Below, piece after piece: positions 42,471-52,052 of a DNA stretch of 64,000 nucleotides (positions within the stretch are counted from its first letter, which is position 1; every line of letters begins with the position of its first letter). The stretch is taken from positions 186,001 to 250,000 of the forward strand of contig NZ_LVEJ01000023.1 of the NCBI RefSeq assembly GCF_001648775.1. The letters run 5' to 3'. The position numbers were made by a program, and so were the translations under genes. Below the pieces are notes generated by a model that saw only the letters and a list, made by a program, of their open reading frames with translations, had not been told where the DNA came from and made no database searches. Source of the stretch: Pseudomonas fluorescens (GTDB taxonomy: Bacteria; Pseudomonadota; Gammaproteobacteria; Pseudomonadales; Pseudomonadaceae).

Positions 42471-43497
42471 TCGCGCCTCACTGAAATCCTGGTGGGGAAC
42501 CCCGCTGGTCGGTCTGCTTGGCGGTTACCTCGCCAGCCAGATCGGCTGGCCACTGCCGTGGATGGTCGGCTCGTTGCTGGCGATCATCCTCGTGCGCTGC
42601 CTGACACCTTGGCAATTGACCGAAATCCCTGGCGGCCGCAAGTGCGGCCAGTGGATCGTTGGTATCGGCATCGGCCTGCACTTCACCCCGGTGGTGATGG
42701 AGCAGGTGCTCAGTCATTTCGGTTTGATCTTCTTCGGCGCGCTGGTCACCAGTGTCTCGGCGGTGGTCGGCGTGTGGTTGATGCGCCGTACCGGTGAGGA
42801 TCGCGCCACGGCGTTTTTCTCAAGCATGCCCGGTGGTTCCGGCGAGATGGTCAACCTCGGCGCACGTAACGGCGCGATGCTCAGCCACGTCGCAGCGGGG
42901 CAGAGTTTGCGCGTACTGGTGGTGGTGTTGTGCGTGCCGGCGGCGTTCAAGTATTTGCTCGGCGACGGCAACCCGATTTCCCACGCTGGCAGCGTCGATT
43001 GGCGCTGGCTGGCGATTCTGTTTCCGGCGGGCGGTTTGCTCGCGTGGCTCTGGCAGCGTTTGCGCCAACCCAATCCGTGGTTGTTCGGGCCGTTGCTGGT
43101 GAGTGCGGCGGTGAGCATTGGCTGGGATTTGCACATTGGTTTGCCCAATGGCGGCAGTCAGATTGGCCAGTGGCTGATTGGCAGTGGTTTGGGTTGTCAC
43201 TTCAACCGGCAGTTCTTCCGCCGCGCGCCTTCATTCATGGGGCGGACGTTGATTGGCACGGCGTTGACCATGTTGATCGCGACGCTAGCAGCGTTGGGGT
43301 TGAGTGCGCTGACCCATCTGGATCTGCGTTCGCTGACCTTGGGCATGATGCCCGGCGGGATTGCCGAGATGAGTCTGACGGCGGAGACCCTGCAACTGTC
43401 GGTGCCGCTGGTGACGGCGATGCAGGTGATGCGGTTGCTGTTGGTGCTGTTTCTCGCGGAGCCGTTGTTCAAGTACTGGAATCGTAATCCGGAGTAA
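42463..43497 (+). CDS. AbrB-family membrane protein
   Basis: The 344-residue protein has ten or so hydrophobic segments in two homologous halves, each with an M-P-G-G motif (FFSSMPGGSGEMVNLGARNG; LGMMPGGIAEMSLTAETLQL), the mark of the AbrB duplication family (older name: putative ammonia monooxygenase). Function is unknown; E. coli AbrB is linked to aidB expression. The 8-bp overlap with tctA shows translational coupling, so it probably acts with the transporter, perhaps as an exporter or coupling component. Confidence 0.85.
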   Translation: MFDRASLKSWWGTPLVGLLGGYLASQIGWPLPWMVGSLLAIILVRCLTPWQLTEIPGGRKCGQWIVGIGIGLHFTPVVMEQVLSHFGLIFFGALVTSVSAVVGVWLMRRTGEDRATAFFSSMPGGSGEMVNLGARNGAMLSHVAAGQSLRVLVVVLCVPAAFKYLLGDGNPISHAGSVDWRWLAILFPAGGLLAWLWQRLRQPNPWLFGPLLVSAAVSIGWDLHIGLPNGGSQIGQWLIGSGLGCHFNRQFFRRAPSFMGRTLIGTALTMLIATLAALGLSALTHLDLRSLTLGMMPGGIAEMSLTAETLQLSVPLVTAMQVMRLLLVLFLAEPLFKYWNRNPE

Positions 43498-43512
43498 GAC
43501 CGCGTCGCCCTT

Positions 43513-43603
43513 TTCGCGAGCAGGCTCGCTCCCACAGGGTTTTGAGGTGTGCACACAATCTGTGGCAACCACAAGAACCTGTGGGAGCGAGCCTGCTCGC
43601 GAA
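43513..43603. repeat. REPIN: two inverted REP palindromes
   Basis: TTCGCGAGCAGGCTCG..CCCAC (43513-43535) and GTGGGAGCGAGCC..GCGAA (43581-43603), between the convergent abrB-type and ung genes. Close copies of the consensus. Confidence 0.88.
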
Positions 43604-43624
43604 GGGGCCCGCTCAGCCAACCGA

Positions 43625-44317
43625 TCAAATCGGCGGCAGACGCCACTCGATCGGCGTCTCGCCATTCTGCTCAAGAAACTTGTTGGTCCGGCCAAAGTGT
43701 CCGCAACCCAAGAACCCGCGATACGCCGATAGAGGCGACGGATGCACCGACGTCAGCACCAGGTGCTTGGTCGCATCGATCAGCTTCTGCTTGCTCTGCG
43801 CATGCGCGCCCCAGAGCATGAACACCAGATGCGGCTGGCGCTCGCTGACCAGTTCAATGATCCGATCAGTGAAAAACTGCCAGCCCTTGTCCTTGTGCGC
43901 ATTGGCGTTGGCGCGCTCGACGGTCATGGTGGTGTTGATCATCAACACGCCCTGATCGGCCCAGCTCTGCAGGTAACCGTGATTGGGAATGTCGATGTTC
44001 AGGTCGCGCTTCAACTCTTTATAGATGTTGACCAGCGACGGCGGTGCCGGCACGCCCGGTTGCACCGAGAAGCACAGACCGTGGGCCTGGCCCGGGCCGT
44101 GGTATGGGTCCTGGCCGAGGATCACCACTTTCACTTTATCCAGCGGCGTCGAATTCAAGGCATTGAAAATCATCGGTCCCGGCGGATAGATTTCCTTGCC
44201 GGCCGCCCGCTCCTGCTGCAGAAACTGGCGCAACTCTGCCATGTAAGGCTGGTCGAACTCAGCACGCAGTGCCTCCTTCCAGCTCGGTTCGAGTTTGATA
44301 CGGTCGTCAGCAGTCAT
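43625..44317 (-). CDS. ung: Uracil-DNA glycosylase
   Basis: Ung removes uracil from DNA at the start of base-excision repair. The 230-residue protein has the catalytic water-activating block ILGQDPYHGPGQAHGLCFSV (Asp ~70), VLMINTTMTVERANANAH, and the active-site His in SVHPSPLSAYRGFLG. Start 44317 is the usual one; ATG 44323 two codons upstream is possible and neither has a strong ribosome site. Confidence 0.96.
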   Translation of the reverse strand: MTADDRIKLEPSWKEALRAEFDQPYMAELRQFLQQERAAGKEIYPPGPMIFNALNSTPLDKVKVVILGQDPYHGPGQAHGLCFSVQPGVPAPPSLVNIYKELKRDLNIDIPNHGYLQSWADQGVLMINTTMTVERANANAHKDKGWQFFTDRIIELVSERQPHLVFMLWGAHAQSKQKLIDATKHLVLTSVHPSPLSAYRGFLGCGHFGRTNKFLEQNGETPIEWRLPPI

Positions 44318-44449
44318 GGTCATACCCGGCAAAAACAATGGGGCGAACCCTAGGAAAGCCGACCACGCTTGTCAATTGATCTGACGCATATCCGACACTT
44401 TCCCCCACAACGATCATACTGATCGTTCAAATTCCCGATCGAGGTCACG

Positions 44450-45562
44450 ATGAATCTGCACTTCGAAGAACTCACCGGCACCGACGGCGCCCGCATCGGT
44501 ATCGCCAGCCTGGATGCTGAAAAGTCGCTGAATGCGCTGTCCTTGCCGATGATCAACGCCCTCAGCGACAAGTTGAACGCCTGGGCCAAGGATCCACAAA
44601 TCGTCTGTGTGCTGCTGCGCGGTAACGGCGCCAAGGCCTTCTGCGCCGGCGGCGAGGTGCGCAGCCTGGTCGAGGCCTGTCGCGCCCACCCCGGCGAGGT
44701 ACCACCGCTGGCCGCACAGTTTTTCAGCGCGGAATATCGCCTGGATTACAGCCTGCACACCTATCCAAAACCGCTGATCTGCTGGGGCCATGGTTACGTG
44801 CTCGGCGGTGGCATGGGCCTGCTGCAAGGCGCGAGTACGCGGATCGTCACGCCGAGCAGCCGCTTGGCGATGCCGGAAATCACCATCGGTCTGTATCCCG
44901 ACGTCGGCGCCAGTTGGTTTCTCGCGCGGCTGCCGGGCAAGCTCGGTTTGTTCCTCGGCCTGACCGGCGCGCACATGAACGGTCGTGATGCGATCGATCT
45001 GGATCTGGCCGACCGTTTCCTGCTCGACGAACAGCAACCGCAACTGATCGAAGGCCTGCTGCAGCTCAATTGGCAAGAACAGACCGACATGCAACTCAAC
45101 AGCCTGCTCAAGGCTTTGCAGCAAGAAGCCGTGGCGCAGATGCCCGAAGCGCAATGGTTGCCACGCCGTCAGCAGATCGACGAGCTGCTCGATGTCAGCG
45201 ACGTGACTTGCGCGTGGAAAGCCATCGGCCTGCAACGCGACAGCAACGATCCGTTGATTGCGCGAGCGGCGAAAACCATGAGCGAAGGCTCGCCGTTGAC
45301 CGCGCACCTGGTCTGGGAACAGATCATCCGCGCCCGGCATATGTCGCTGGCCGAAGTCTTCCAGATGGAATACACCTTGAGCCTCAATTGCTGCCGGCAT
45401 CCGGAGTTCAGCGAAGGGGTTCGCGCGCGCTTGATTGATAAGGATCAGAAGCCGCACTGGCATTGGCCGGACGTCAGCAGCGTGCCGGATGCGGTGGTCG
45501 AGGCGCACTTTCACAAGGTTTGGGAGGGGCGGCATCCGTTGGCGGATTTGACGCAGTATTGA
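44450..45562 (+). CDS. Enoyl-CoA hydratase/isomerase family (3-hydroxyisobutyryl-CoA hydrolase-like)
   Basis: The 370-residue crotonase-fold protein has FCAGGEVRSLVEACR (~65-80) and CWGHGYVLGGGMGLLQGAST (~107-126) forming the oxyanion hole, and EITIGLYPDVGASWFLARLP with the acidic active-site positions of the HIBCH branch. HIBCH-type enzymes hydrolyse 3-hydroxyisobutyryl-CoA in valine breakdown. The C-terminal ~110 residues, including FSEGVRARLIDKDQKPHW, are typical of HIBCH rather than simple enoyl-CoA hydratases. No other valine-pathway gene is adjacent. Confidence 0.87.
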   Translation: MNLHFEELTGTDGARIGIASLDAEKSLNALSLPMINALSDKLNAWAKDPQIVCVLLRGNGAKAFCAGGEVRSLVEACRAHPGEVPPLAAQFFSAEYRLDYSLHTYPKPLICWGHGYVLGGGMGLLQGASTRIVTPSSRLAMPEITIGLYPDVGASWFLARLPGKLGLFLGLTGAHMNGRDAIDLDLADRFLLDEQQPQLIEGLLQLNWQEQTDMQLNSLLKALQQEAVAQMPEAQWLPRRQQIDELLDVSDVTCAWKAIGLQRDSNDPLIARAAKTMSEGSPLTAHLVWEQIIRARHMSLAEVFQMEYTLSLNCCRHPEFSEGVRARLIDKDQKPHWHWPDVSSVPDAVVEAHFHKVWEGRHPLADLTQY

Positions 45563-45630
45563 AGTACTGATTGCCCGCGATGGTCACCTCTTGGTCCCAT
45601 CGCGGTTCCTTCAATCTGAAGTTATTGCGG

Positions 45631-48600
45631 TCACATGTTCAGTTCGTAGAACTGAATTATTTCGGCCAATGCGAGTTGCGACTCTTCATTTTCCTTTACA
45701 AGAATATCCTCCACATCACGCAGTGGTGGAAGAGGATGCAGTCGTTCGGCAATTTGCATTGCGGTGTAGTCTTGAAATGTCTTTCCTTCACCGCTAACCC
45801 TTATGAACCCAATCGCGCTTTCGCCTCCAGAAAAATGATTAGCCACTCGAATCTTCGGGCCCATGCCATAACTGACCACTATGACAAGATCATCCTGATC
45901 GCGATGAAACCTTAATTGTTCAATAGGTAGATCCACACCAGAAAAATCGATTCCATCGATCCCACCCCCGGTGTTGTCAATCAAGTCTCTTCCAAGACCA
46001 TCGTATTTATAGAGATCGTTGCCAGCACCACCAGACAATGTGTCATTACCGGGACCGCCGAGCAGTACATCATCGTCGACACTCCCCATCAGCACATCAT
46101 GTCCCTGCATACCTCTTATTTCACCTGCGCCGCTTAGAGTGTCATTACCGTGACTTCCCACCAGTGGGAGCGCTTGGCCATCTCTCATAGATTTGGCACT
46201 GGCCGCATTATCGACCAACAGACCATTGTGATAAGTATCCGGGGCAGGACCTAGCTGACAGGAGCCAAACAGCTCTTTGAGAGTAACGCTTGATCCATCT
46301 GCAAATTTTATAACCTCGATACCGGAACCCTTAATATCTCCGGCATTGGGTAGAACAATGCGAACTTTCTGCGACCCACCCCATTTAATATCGAGTGTCG
46401 AATAGAGCATTTTCGCCCGTGGCGGATGGCGATAGGCATCACGACGCGGATCAGGTGCCAACTCAACATTCACTGTTTCAATGAGTGTTGCGCCCCAACT
46501 GAGCTGCAAATTCTCTTGCGTCGCGTCCTCTGGAAGCACGACAGTATCTTGATCGACCAATCCATACTCGTCCTTCCATCCGGCCACACCTACTTCAGGT
46601 CGGAGAAAAACCGGATTCAGCACATCCGCGATAATGGTCGTTGCGCCAGCATGCGCCTGCACGATGTAAGTATCGGCACCGTTTTCACCGTACAGGTAGT
46701 CATCCCCCGCGCCGCTCACTAAATAATCAGCGCCTTCAGAACCGAGCAGGGTATCGTTGCCTGCCCCGGCGGACAGAAAGGCACCCGGTATCCTGTCATT
46801 AACAGAGCCATAATTAAGTAGAAAACCGAAATAGGCGACGATCAGGTCATCGCCCACACCACCCTGGAAAAGATTGCCAACCTCGACATTAACTCGCCCA
46901 CCGGCATCGTCGCCGTGGACAACTTTATGCTTGATCGTTTCAGTGGTGACATCCCGCCGAAATTCCTTGCGGACAGTTTCGCCCGCCGCGAAACTTTCAG
47001 CGGGATAGATGTACCACCCTTCAATAGCGCCAGAATCATTTCTATCCGCGACAATTGCGTCGCCGATTTTGAATGAAAAACCGCCGGCAGTGCCAGATCG
47101 AAAATAACGTGGCTCCAGCGATGATGGCGACGTAACGCCCTCTTTCTTTACCTCTCGAAAACTGGATTGGGATGTAGAGTTTGTCTGTCTTTCGCTAAAT
47201 ACGGCTTCGCCAGTGGCAGAACCCATCCATTGAGGTGTTTCAGACAACGTACCCGTTTCGGTGCTTTCATTGATCACATCAGTCTGAGTGATATAACCCG
47301 TATCGCTGGTGGTTATATGGTTACGAACCCAAATACCTTGGTTTTTCAAAGTAAAGCCTGTTACATGCCTGCTATTGGAGCGCTTTGCTTTAAGCTCCGT
47401 CAGAAATCTGTCTGCCCATCCAACGTTATGATCAATGGCATCGCTTCGTTCTTCGTCAGAAACAGCGCTGCCCGACTGATCCGGAACAGCAACCGGATCT
47501 TCGCCTGCAATGACGTACTTATCTTCTTCTTTGGCCAGCACTCCATCCCCTGCTGGTGGTTCGATGATCTCTACAGCTGGCAGCGTTTTTTTCATGATCT
47601 CTTGATAGCCGAGAATGACACCATCGCTAAACGTGAACGTTGAATTCTTCCACTCTTCATAATTCCTGATAAGAATGGCGTCACCCTCGCCATTGAACAG
47701 CCGCAATACCCGGCCTACGGAAACATCAATGATGTCGGCCTTCAGACTTTCCGCAGAAAACCCAGCACCGAACTTGATGATATTGCTGCCGCCCGAATCG
47801 GTGATTACATCAAGACCATCACCAGTCCCGAAATAGTAAACATCAGCACCGTCATGGCCCTCCAGCACGTCGTTACCGGCACCACCATAAAAAACGTTAT
47901 TGCCTGAATCGCCACGAAGGTGGTCTACGCCCTCCCCGCCCAATAACGTGTCATCCCCACCACCGCCCAGCAAGGTATCGTTACCGGAACCACCGTCCAG
48001 ATAATCTGCGCCGTGTTCGGCCTCGGCTGTCTGCTCGTAGTCGCCGGATAAAATGTCATCATCAGCGCCGCCGTAAAGCGTGTCGGCGCCCAAGCCGCCC
48101 AAAAGGGTATCGTTTCCTTCATCGCCTTGAAGGTAATCATTGTTGATTCCACCTGATTGCAGGTTGGACACATCACCATCCATTGCGTCAGCTCCTGCCC
48201 CACCGATCAGGGTATCGGAGCCACCCATTCCATGAAGTGTGTCATCGCCCGCTCCGCCATCAAGTAAATCATTACCGTGATAACGAACCGGATGCTCAGC
48301 ATAATCCCCGGCCAGCACGTCGTTACCTTCACCCCCGAACAGCAGATCATCCGCCCCGCCCCCCAAAAGTTTGTCGTCTCCCGCACCACCGTCCAGTAGG
48401 TCATTTCCAAAAAAGTGGGCGGCGTCACCGGCAACGCCGTTCAGTACAACGTCATCCCCGTGGAGAGTGTCATTGCCAGAGCCACCATAAATCGCATCGG
48501 CTCCACCGTTACCAGCGAGCCAATCATCGCCACTGCCACCGTCCAATACATCGTTGCCATGGTGTTTGCTTTGCAGGCCACCTCCCCAGTCGAGGTTATC

Positions 48601-51195
48601 GCCCATCATTGTGTCGTTACCGCTTCCTCCGGCCAGCGTGTCATTCCCGCCATCCCCTCCAAGAAGATCATCTTCAGTTCCGCCATCAAGCAGATCGTCG
48701 CCCCATCCGCCATTGAGAACATCGCGACCGCCCTGGCCGTAGAGAACGTCGTTATCGCCCTGCGTCGAACTATTAAAGGAGGCCTTTGAAAAGACAGTTC
48801 GGTGACTGGTGACACCACCGTCTATAAGAACGTCGACGCGTTTGAATCCCCATTTCTGCTCCAACGCGCCGGTCGTTTCATCCCCTGATAAAACGTCATC
48901 TCCCGCACCTCCAATCAGCGTATCCCGATCGTTACCGCCCAGAAGCACGTCCTGGGATGCCGTACCGATGAGCAAATCGTGGCCTGCCCCTCCATCAAGC
49001 CAATCGCCTCGAGCTGCTTTGCCTTTAGAGTCGCCAGCGGCCATGGCTTTTTCGAGCGTCGTCTGTTTATCCCCAAATAACTGATCGTTTCCGCCCTTGC
49101 CGAACAATCGGTCTGATCCGCCAAGTCCGAGAATCACGTCGTCTTTTGCAGATCCGTAGAGCACATCGGCCTTGTTTCTCTGTTTTACGTTGGCCAATAG
49201 CAAGGCGTTGCCCAACTCATCGTATGAGAACTGATCACCGGCAACACTGGGGTCGATATCTTTCGCTTTCCAGTCGCCTTGAAGAACCAGATCGGGAGCA
49301 GAGATCGTATCGCCGAGGTATTCAGGAAGTTGGATGCCTAGCATCCCGGGGCGGAAGTTCTTGATAACGACGAGATCGTTCAGGCCATATTTGATGTTGA
49401 GCGTAGGTTCGTTGCTTTCTTCGATGAGGGTCAGGGTGATGGCCTGATCTTCGGTAGACCAGCTATCGCTTAAAGGGGCTCGGCGTTTGAGTGAAGGAAT
49501 CGGCGAGCCGTTGATCCATAGCTGCCCATTGGCGTTGGTGTCGAAGATCTCATCGATGCCATCACCGCTGGAAAACTCATAGCGGTCGCTGCCCTCGCCA
49601 CCGATCAAAGAGTCGTTGCCCTTGCCGCCGACCAAAACATCATCACCGGCCATTCCGTACAGCGCATCATTGCCGTCGCCTCCGGCAAGCAAGTCATTGC
49701 CGCGTCCACCCTCGATGACATCCTGACCTGCCAGTCCGTTGATCGTGTCATTGCCCGCGCCGCCATACAGATGATCAGTGTTCGTACCGCCCTCGAAAGA
49801 CCGCGCGCCGTCATCGCCGAACATGACCAGCGGATTCAACACACCGGTGGTCATCGGCGCCTGTTTGGCTGAGGCGAGATCGGAGTAGGAAAACTTCTGC
49901 AGCGAGTGTTCTCCAAACGAGCCCTGGGTTCGAGCAATCAACCGGGCCAACATCTGCGCACGATCGGCGAGCCATTGCGCGGTGATGAAACCTTCGCCGG
50001 TCAGCGGATCGTAGAGTTCCAGTTCGCGTCCGGGATAACCGTCAGCTCGCTCTATGACGATTTCACTGAGTTGCTTCAGCGAATTGCGCAACGACTGGCC
50101 GATGGGTGTCGACTCGCCAGCCAGTTTTGCCCATGAATTCGCGTTTCCATATTCGCCTATTGATTGAGTGACGATGCTTTGGGACTGCTCTGGTGAAAAT
50201 GCCGAGAAGAATGTATAAGCGTTGGTGGCGAAGGTTTCATCGGTGGTAGGTGGTGCTGCTGAATCGCCGTCGTAGGTGCGCTTGAACATGTCCAGAAATT
50301 CGTTCTGGCCATAGCGCAATATCAGGTCGACCACGACGGAAACCGGCGTGCCTTTCACTACATGCTGAATCAGCGGATTGAGGCTGCCACTGGCGAGCGC
50401 GATATTGATTTGCTCTGGCACGACGGAAAGCAGACTTTGCAATGGATTGACGCCGAAATTGCTGATCGCCGCTCGCAGGCCGACACTGTATGAATCGATG
50501 GCGAACAGAATATTTTTATAGTCATCGAGCCTGTTGGCTTTTGCTTGAATCGGCGGGCCGCCATCTTCCCCTTGCGAATCACCCGCAGAGATCAATCTCC
50601 AGGTTTCATAGGGCGGCGCTCCACCCAACAGGCTGAATCCGACTGTCCCGGACCAGCCGGTGTTATGGCTCACCGCTGTATCCCTCTCTCCGCAAGCCTC
50701 ACTAAACAGTGCCTTGCCGATCGCGCTGGCATCAATCTCTGCAATCTGGCTGATGGATGGAACCGTCCAGGGTGCCAGTCGACCCGCGAGGGATCCGTCG
50801 ATCAAGGTATTGATAAAATTGGCGGCGACCTGATTGGATGACAGTTGCATCAGGTCTTCACTGAAGATTTTATTCAGTCTCAATTCGCCTTGGCGCGAGG
50901 TGTAGCCGCGAATCAGGGCGGAGTAGGCACCGTTTCCCCCGTTGGCATCAATGGCCACGGCAAGCCAGAGCCTGGCGCTTTCAAGAATTTTTCCAGCCTC
51001 CTCATTGACAGCGAAAACTTCAGAAATTCTTCCACCGATAATATCGAATAGCTTTTGATACAGGGGAGCGCAGTTAGCCCCTGTTAATTTCAGCGCAAGA
51101 TATTCGATATCTTCAGAATCGAACATCAGCCCCTTGCAAATATTTGCTGCATTTAAAATTTCTGATTTTTCCAGATCATTAAAAACATAACTCAT
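45631..51195 (-). CDS. Giant RTX calcium-binding protein
   Basis: The 1854-residue protein has an N-terminal ~450-residue region of unknown fold and five groups of RTX nonapeptides (GGxGxDxLx): ~467-535, ~678-765, ~813-1125, ~1474-1510 and ~1684-1728. Within 880-1100 the nonapeptides form five superrepeats of 43-50 residues opened by (H)GNDxLDGGxGDD and closed by LxGD plus a short variable loop. HCBP-like modules (FSGVDLPIEQLRFHRDQDDL, ~1752-1790) follow the last tract. RTX tracts fold on calcium outside the cell, and such proteins normally leave by a type I secretion system, none of which is in the window. There is no N-terminal signal. ATG 51195 has AAGGAAG and starts two bases after the upstream gene. 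Toxin, enzyme or adhesin cannot be decided from sequence. Confidence 0.88.
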   Translation of the reverse strand: MSYVFNDLEKSEILNAANICKGLMFDSEDIEYLALKLTGANCAPLYQKLFDIIGGRISEVFAVNEEAGKILESARLWLAVAIDANGGNGAYSALIRGYTSRQGELRLNKIFSEDLMQLSSNQVAANFINTLIDGSLAGRLAPWTVPSISQIAEIDASAIGKALFSEACGERDTAVSHNTGWSGTVGFSLLGGAPPYETWRLISAGDSQGEDGGPPIQAKANRLDDYKNILFAIDSYSVGLRAAISNFGVNPLQSLLSVVPEQINIALASGSLNPLIQHVVKGTPVSVVVDLILRYGQNEFLDMFKRTYDGDSAAPPTTDETFATNAYTFFSAFSPEQSQSIVTQSIGEYGNANSWAKLAGESTPIGQSLRNSLKQLSEIVIERADGYPGRELELYDPLTGEGFITAQWLADRAQMLARLIARTQGSFGEHSLQKFSYSDLASAKQAPMTTGVLNPLVMFGDDGARSFEGGTNTDHLYGGAGNDTINGLAGQDVIEGGRGNDLLAGGDGNDALYGMAGDDVLVGGKGNDSLIGGEGSDRYEFSSGDGIDEIFDTNANGQLWINGSPIPSLKRRAPLSDSWSTEDQAITLTLIEESNEPTLNIKYGLNDLVVIKNFRPGMLGIQLPEYLGDTISAPDLVLQGDWKAKDIDPSVAGDQFSYDELGNALLLANVKQRNKADVLYGSAKDDVILGLGGSDRLFGKGGNDQLFGDKQTTLEKAMAAGDSKGKAARGDWLDGGAGHDLLIGTASQDVLLGGNDRDTLIGGAGDDVLSGDETTGALEQKWGFKRVDVLIDGGVTSHRTVFSKASFNSSTQGDNDVLYGQGGRDVLNGGWGDDLLDGGTEDDLLGGDGGNDTLAGGSGNDTMMGDNLDWGGGLQSKHHGNDVLDGGSGDDWLAGNGGADAIYGGSGNDTLHGDDVVLNGVAGDAAHFFGNDLLDGGAGDDKLLGGGADDLLFGGEGNDVLAGDYAEHPVRYHGNDLLDGGAGDDTLHGMGGSDTLIGGAGADAMDGDVSNLQSGGINNDYLQGDEGNDTLLGGLGADTLYGGADDDILSGDYEQTAEAEHGADYLDGGSGNDTLLGGGGDDTLLGGEGVDHLRGDSGNNVFYGGAGNDVLEGHDGADVYYFGTGDGLDVITDSGGSNIIKFGAGFSAESLKADIIDVSVGRVLRLFNGEGDAILIRNYEEWKNSTFTFSDGVILGYQEIMKKTLPAVEIIEPPAGDGVLAKEEDKYVIAGEDPVAVPDQSGSAVSDEERSDAIDHNVGWADRFLTELKAKRSNSRHVTGFTLKNQGIWVRNHITTSDTGYITQTDVINESTETGTLSETPQWMGSATGEAVFSERQTNSTSQSSFREVKKEGVTSPSSLEPRYFRSGTAGGFSFKIGDAIVADRNDSGAIEGWYIYPAESFAAGETVRKEFRRDVTTETIKHKVVHGDDAGGRVNVEVGNLFQGGVGDDLIVAYFGFLLNYGSVNDRIPGAFLSAGAGNDTLLGSEGADYLVSGAGDDYLYGENGADTYIVQAHAGATTIIADVLNPVFLRPEVGVAGWKDEYGLVDQDTVVLPEDATQENLQLSWGATLIETVNVELAPDPRRDAYRHPPRAKMLYSTLDIKWGGSQKVRIVLPNAGDIKGSGIEVIKFADGSSVTLKELFGSCQLGPAPDTYHNGLLVDNAASAKSMRDGQALPLVGSHGNDTLSGAGEIRGMQGHDVLMGSVDDDVLLGGPGNDTLSGGAGNDLYKYDGLGRDLIDNTGGGIDGIDFSGVDLPIEQLRFHRDQDDLVIVVSYGMGPKIRVANHFSGGESAIGFIRVSGEGKTFQDYTAMQIAERLHPLPPLRDVEDILVKENEESQLALAEIIQFYELNM

Positions 51196-51197
51196 CG

Positions 51198-52052
51198 TTA
51201 CTTCCTTGTAATAACAGAGCGTGAAAGATAGCTACTGAGAAACTTAAGCATTTCAGGTGATTCGCGTAATGACGATAGACCGAGACTTACCCGACCGTGC
51301 CCTCCGGAAAAGTCAAAGCTGTGTAACTCCACGGTGCAAAAAAAATTCAAACTTCCAAAATCCAGGTTTTCCAATTCGGTCCTGCTGAGCTTTGCCAATT
51401 TCTCGTCAGTCAGTTCTTCCTCAGCAGCCGGGCGAATCAAGCCGTTACAGCTTATCAATCGAGGGGTGCCATCACGCCGCGGCCAGTCAGCAATGACAAA
51501 CTTTCGAACGGAAGCCTCATTCTTGAAATGCGGCGGAGGTGCATTAAGCCAAAGCTCCAGTCCCGGATAATTTTTTAGCTTTACAATCAACTCATCCGGC
51601 CAGTTGGTGTGGCGATAGCCCCGTTCATGGGGCTCGGTAGTCTCTTTTTTTGTATAAAGCCCGGCGTTCACTTTATAAAGACGCCAACTTTCAGGAGTCG
51701 GCTTTACACTCTGATCGTGGTACGACCGTATATCCGTCCCGGTCCACCAGAAATGCCCCTTGAGCGTATTGGCCAGGCACGCTTTCTTATTCGCCAATTC
51801 AGGCATGCCAACGTAAAACTCCGGGACCATAGTCTTATCCACATAGCTGCCGCCCAGTATGGGCACCTGCTTCATGCTCGCCAGCTTCTTTTGACAGGCC
51901 TCCTGATCCGCGTAATAGATTGCCATCGCCTCGGAGATTTTTTCTTCACGGATATAAAAATCCACCACGCAATAACAAACACAAACAAACAGGCCATACT
52001 TCAACAACTTCTTAAACCATTTAGCCAATTGCTTACGCGACATCCGGAGCAT
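51198..52052 (-). CDS. Unknown protein with N-terminal membrane anchor, RTX operon
   Basis: I do not recognise this 284-residue protein. It has a basic start (MLRMSRKQLAKWFKKLLKYG) and a single hydrophobic segment (LFVCVCYCVVDFYI, ~21-34), so the rest probably faces the periplasm. Positions rich in Trp and Pro, and cysteines at ~53, 91, 198 and 236, could form disulfides. AGGGAG precedes ATG 52052, which lies inside the end of the glycosyltransferase gene (20-bp overlap), and its stop is two bases from the RTX start. The tight coupling suggests a dedicated partner of the RTX protein: chaperone, immunity or anchor. Confidence 0.75.
   Translation of the reverse strand: MLRMSRKQLAKWFKKLLKYGLFVCVCYCVVDFYIREEKISEAMAIYYADQEACQKKLASMKQVPILGGSYVDKTMVPEFYVGMPELANKKACLANTLKGHFWWTGTDIRSYHDQSVKPTPESWRLYKVNAGLYTKKETTEPHERGYRHTNWPDELIVKLKNYPGLELWLNAPPPHFKNEASVRKFVIADWPRRDGTPRLISCNGLIRPAAEEELTDEKLAKLSRTELENLDFGSLNFFCTVELHSFDFSGGHGRVSLGLSSLRESPEMLKFLSSYLSRSVITRK

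Noticed and set aside
48000..49100. Several + strand open frames across the RTX gene
   Set aside because: They arise from the repetitive GGxGxD codons read backwards and contain His/Arg/Pro-rich nonsense; not genes.
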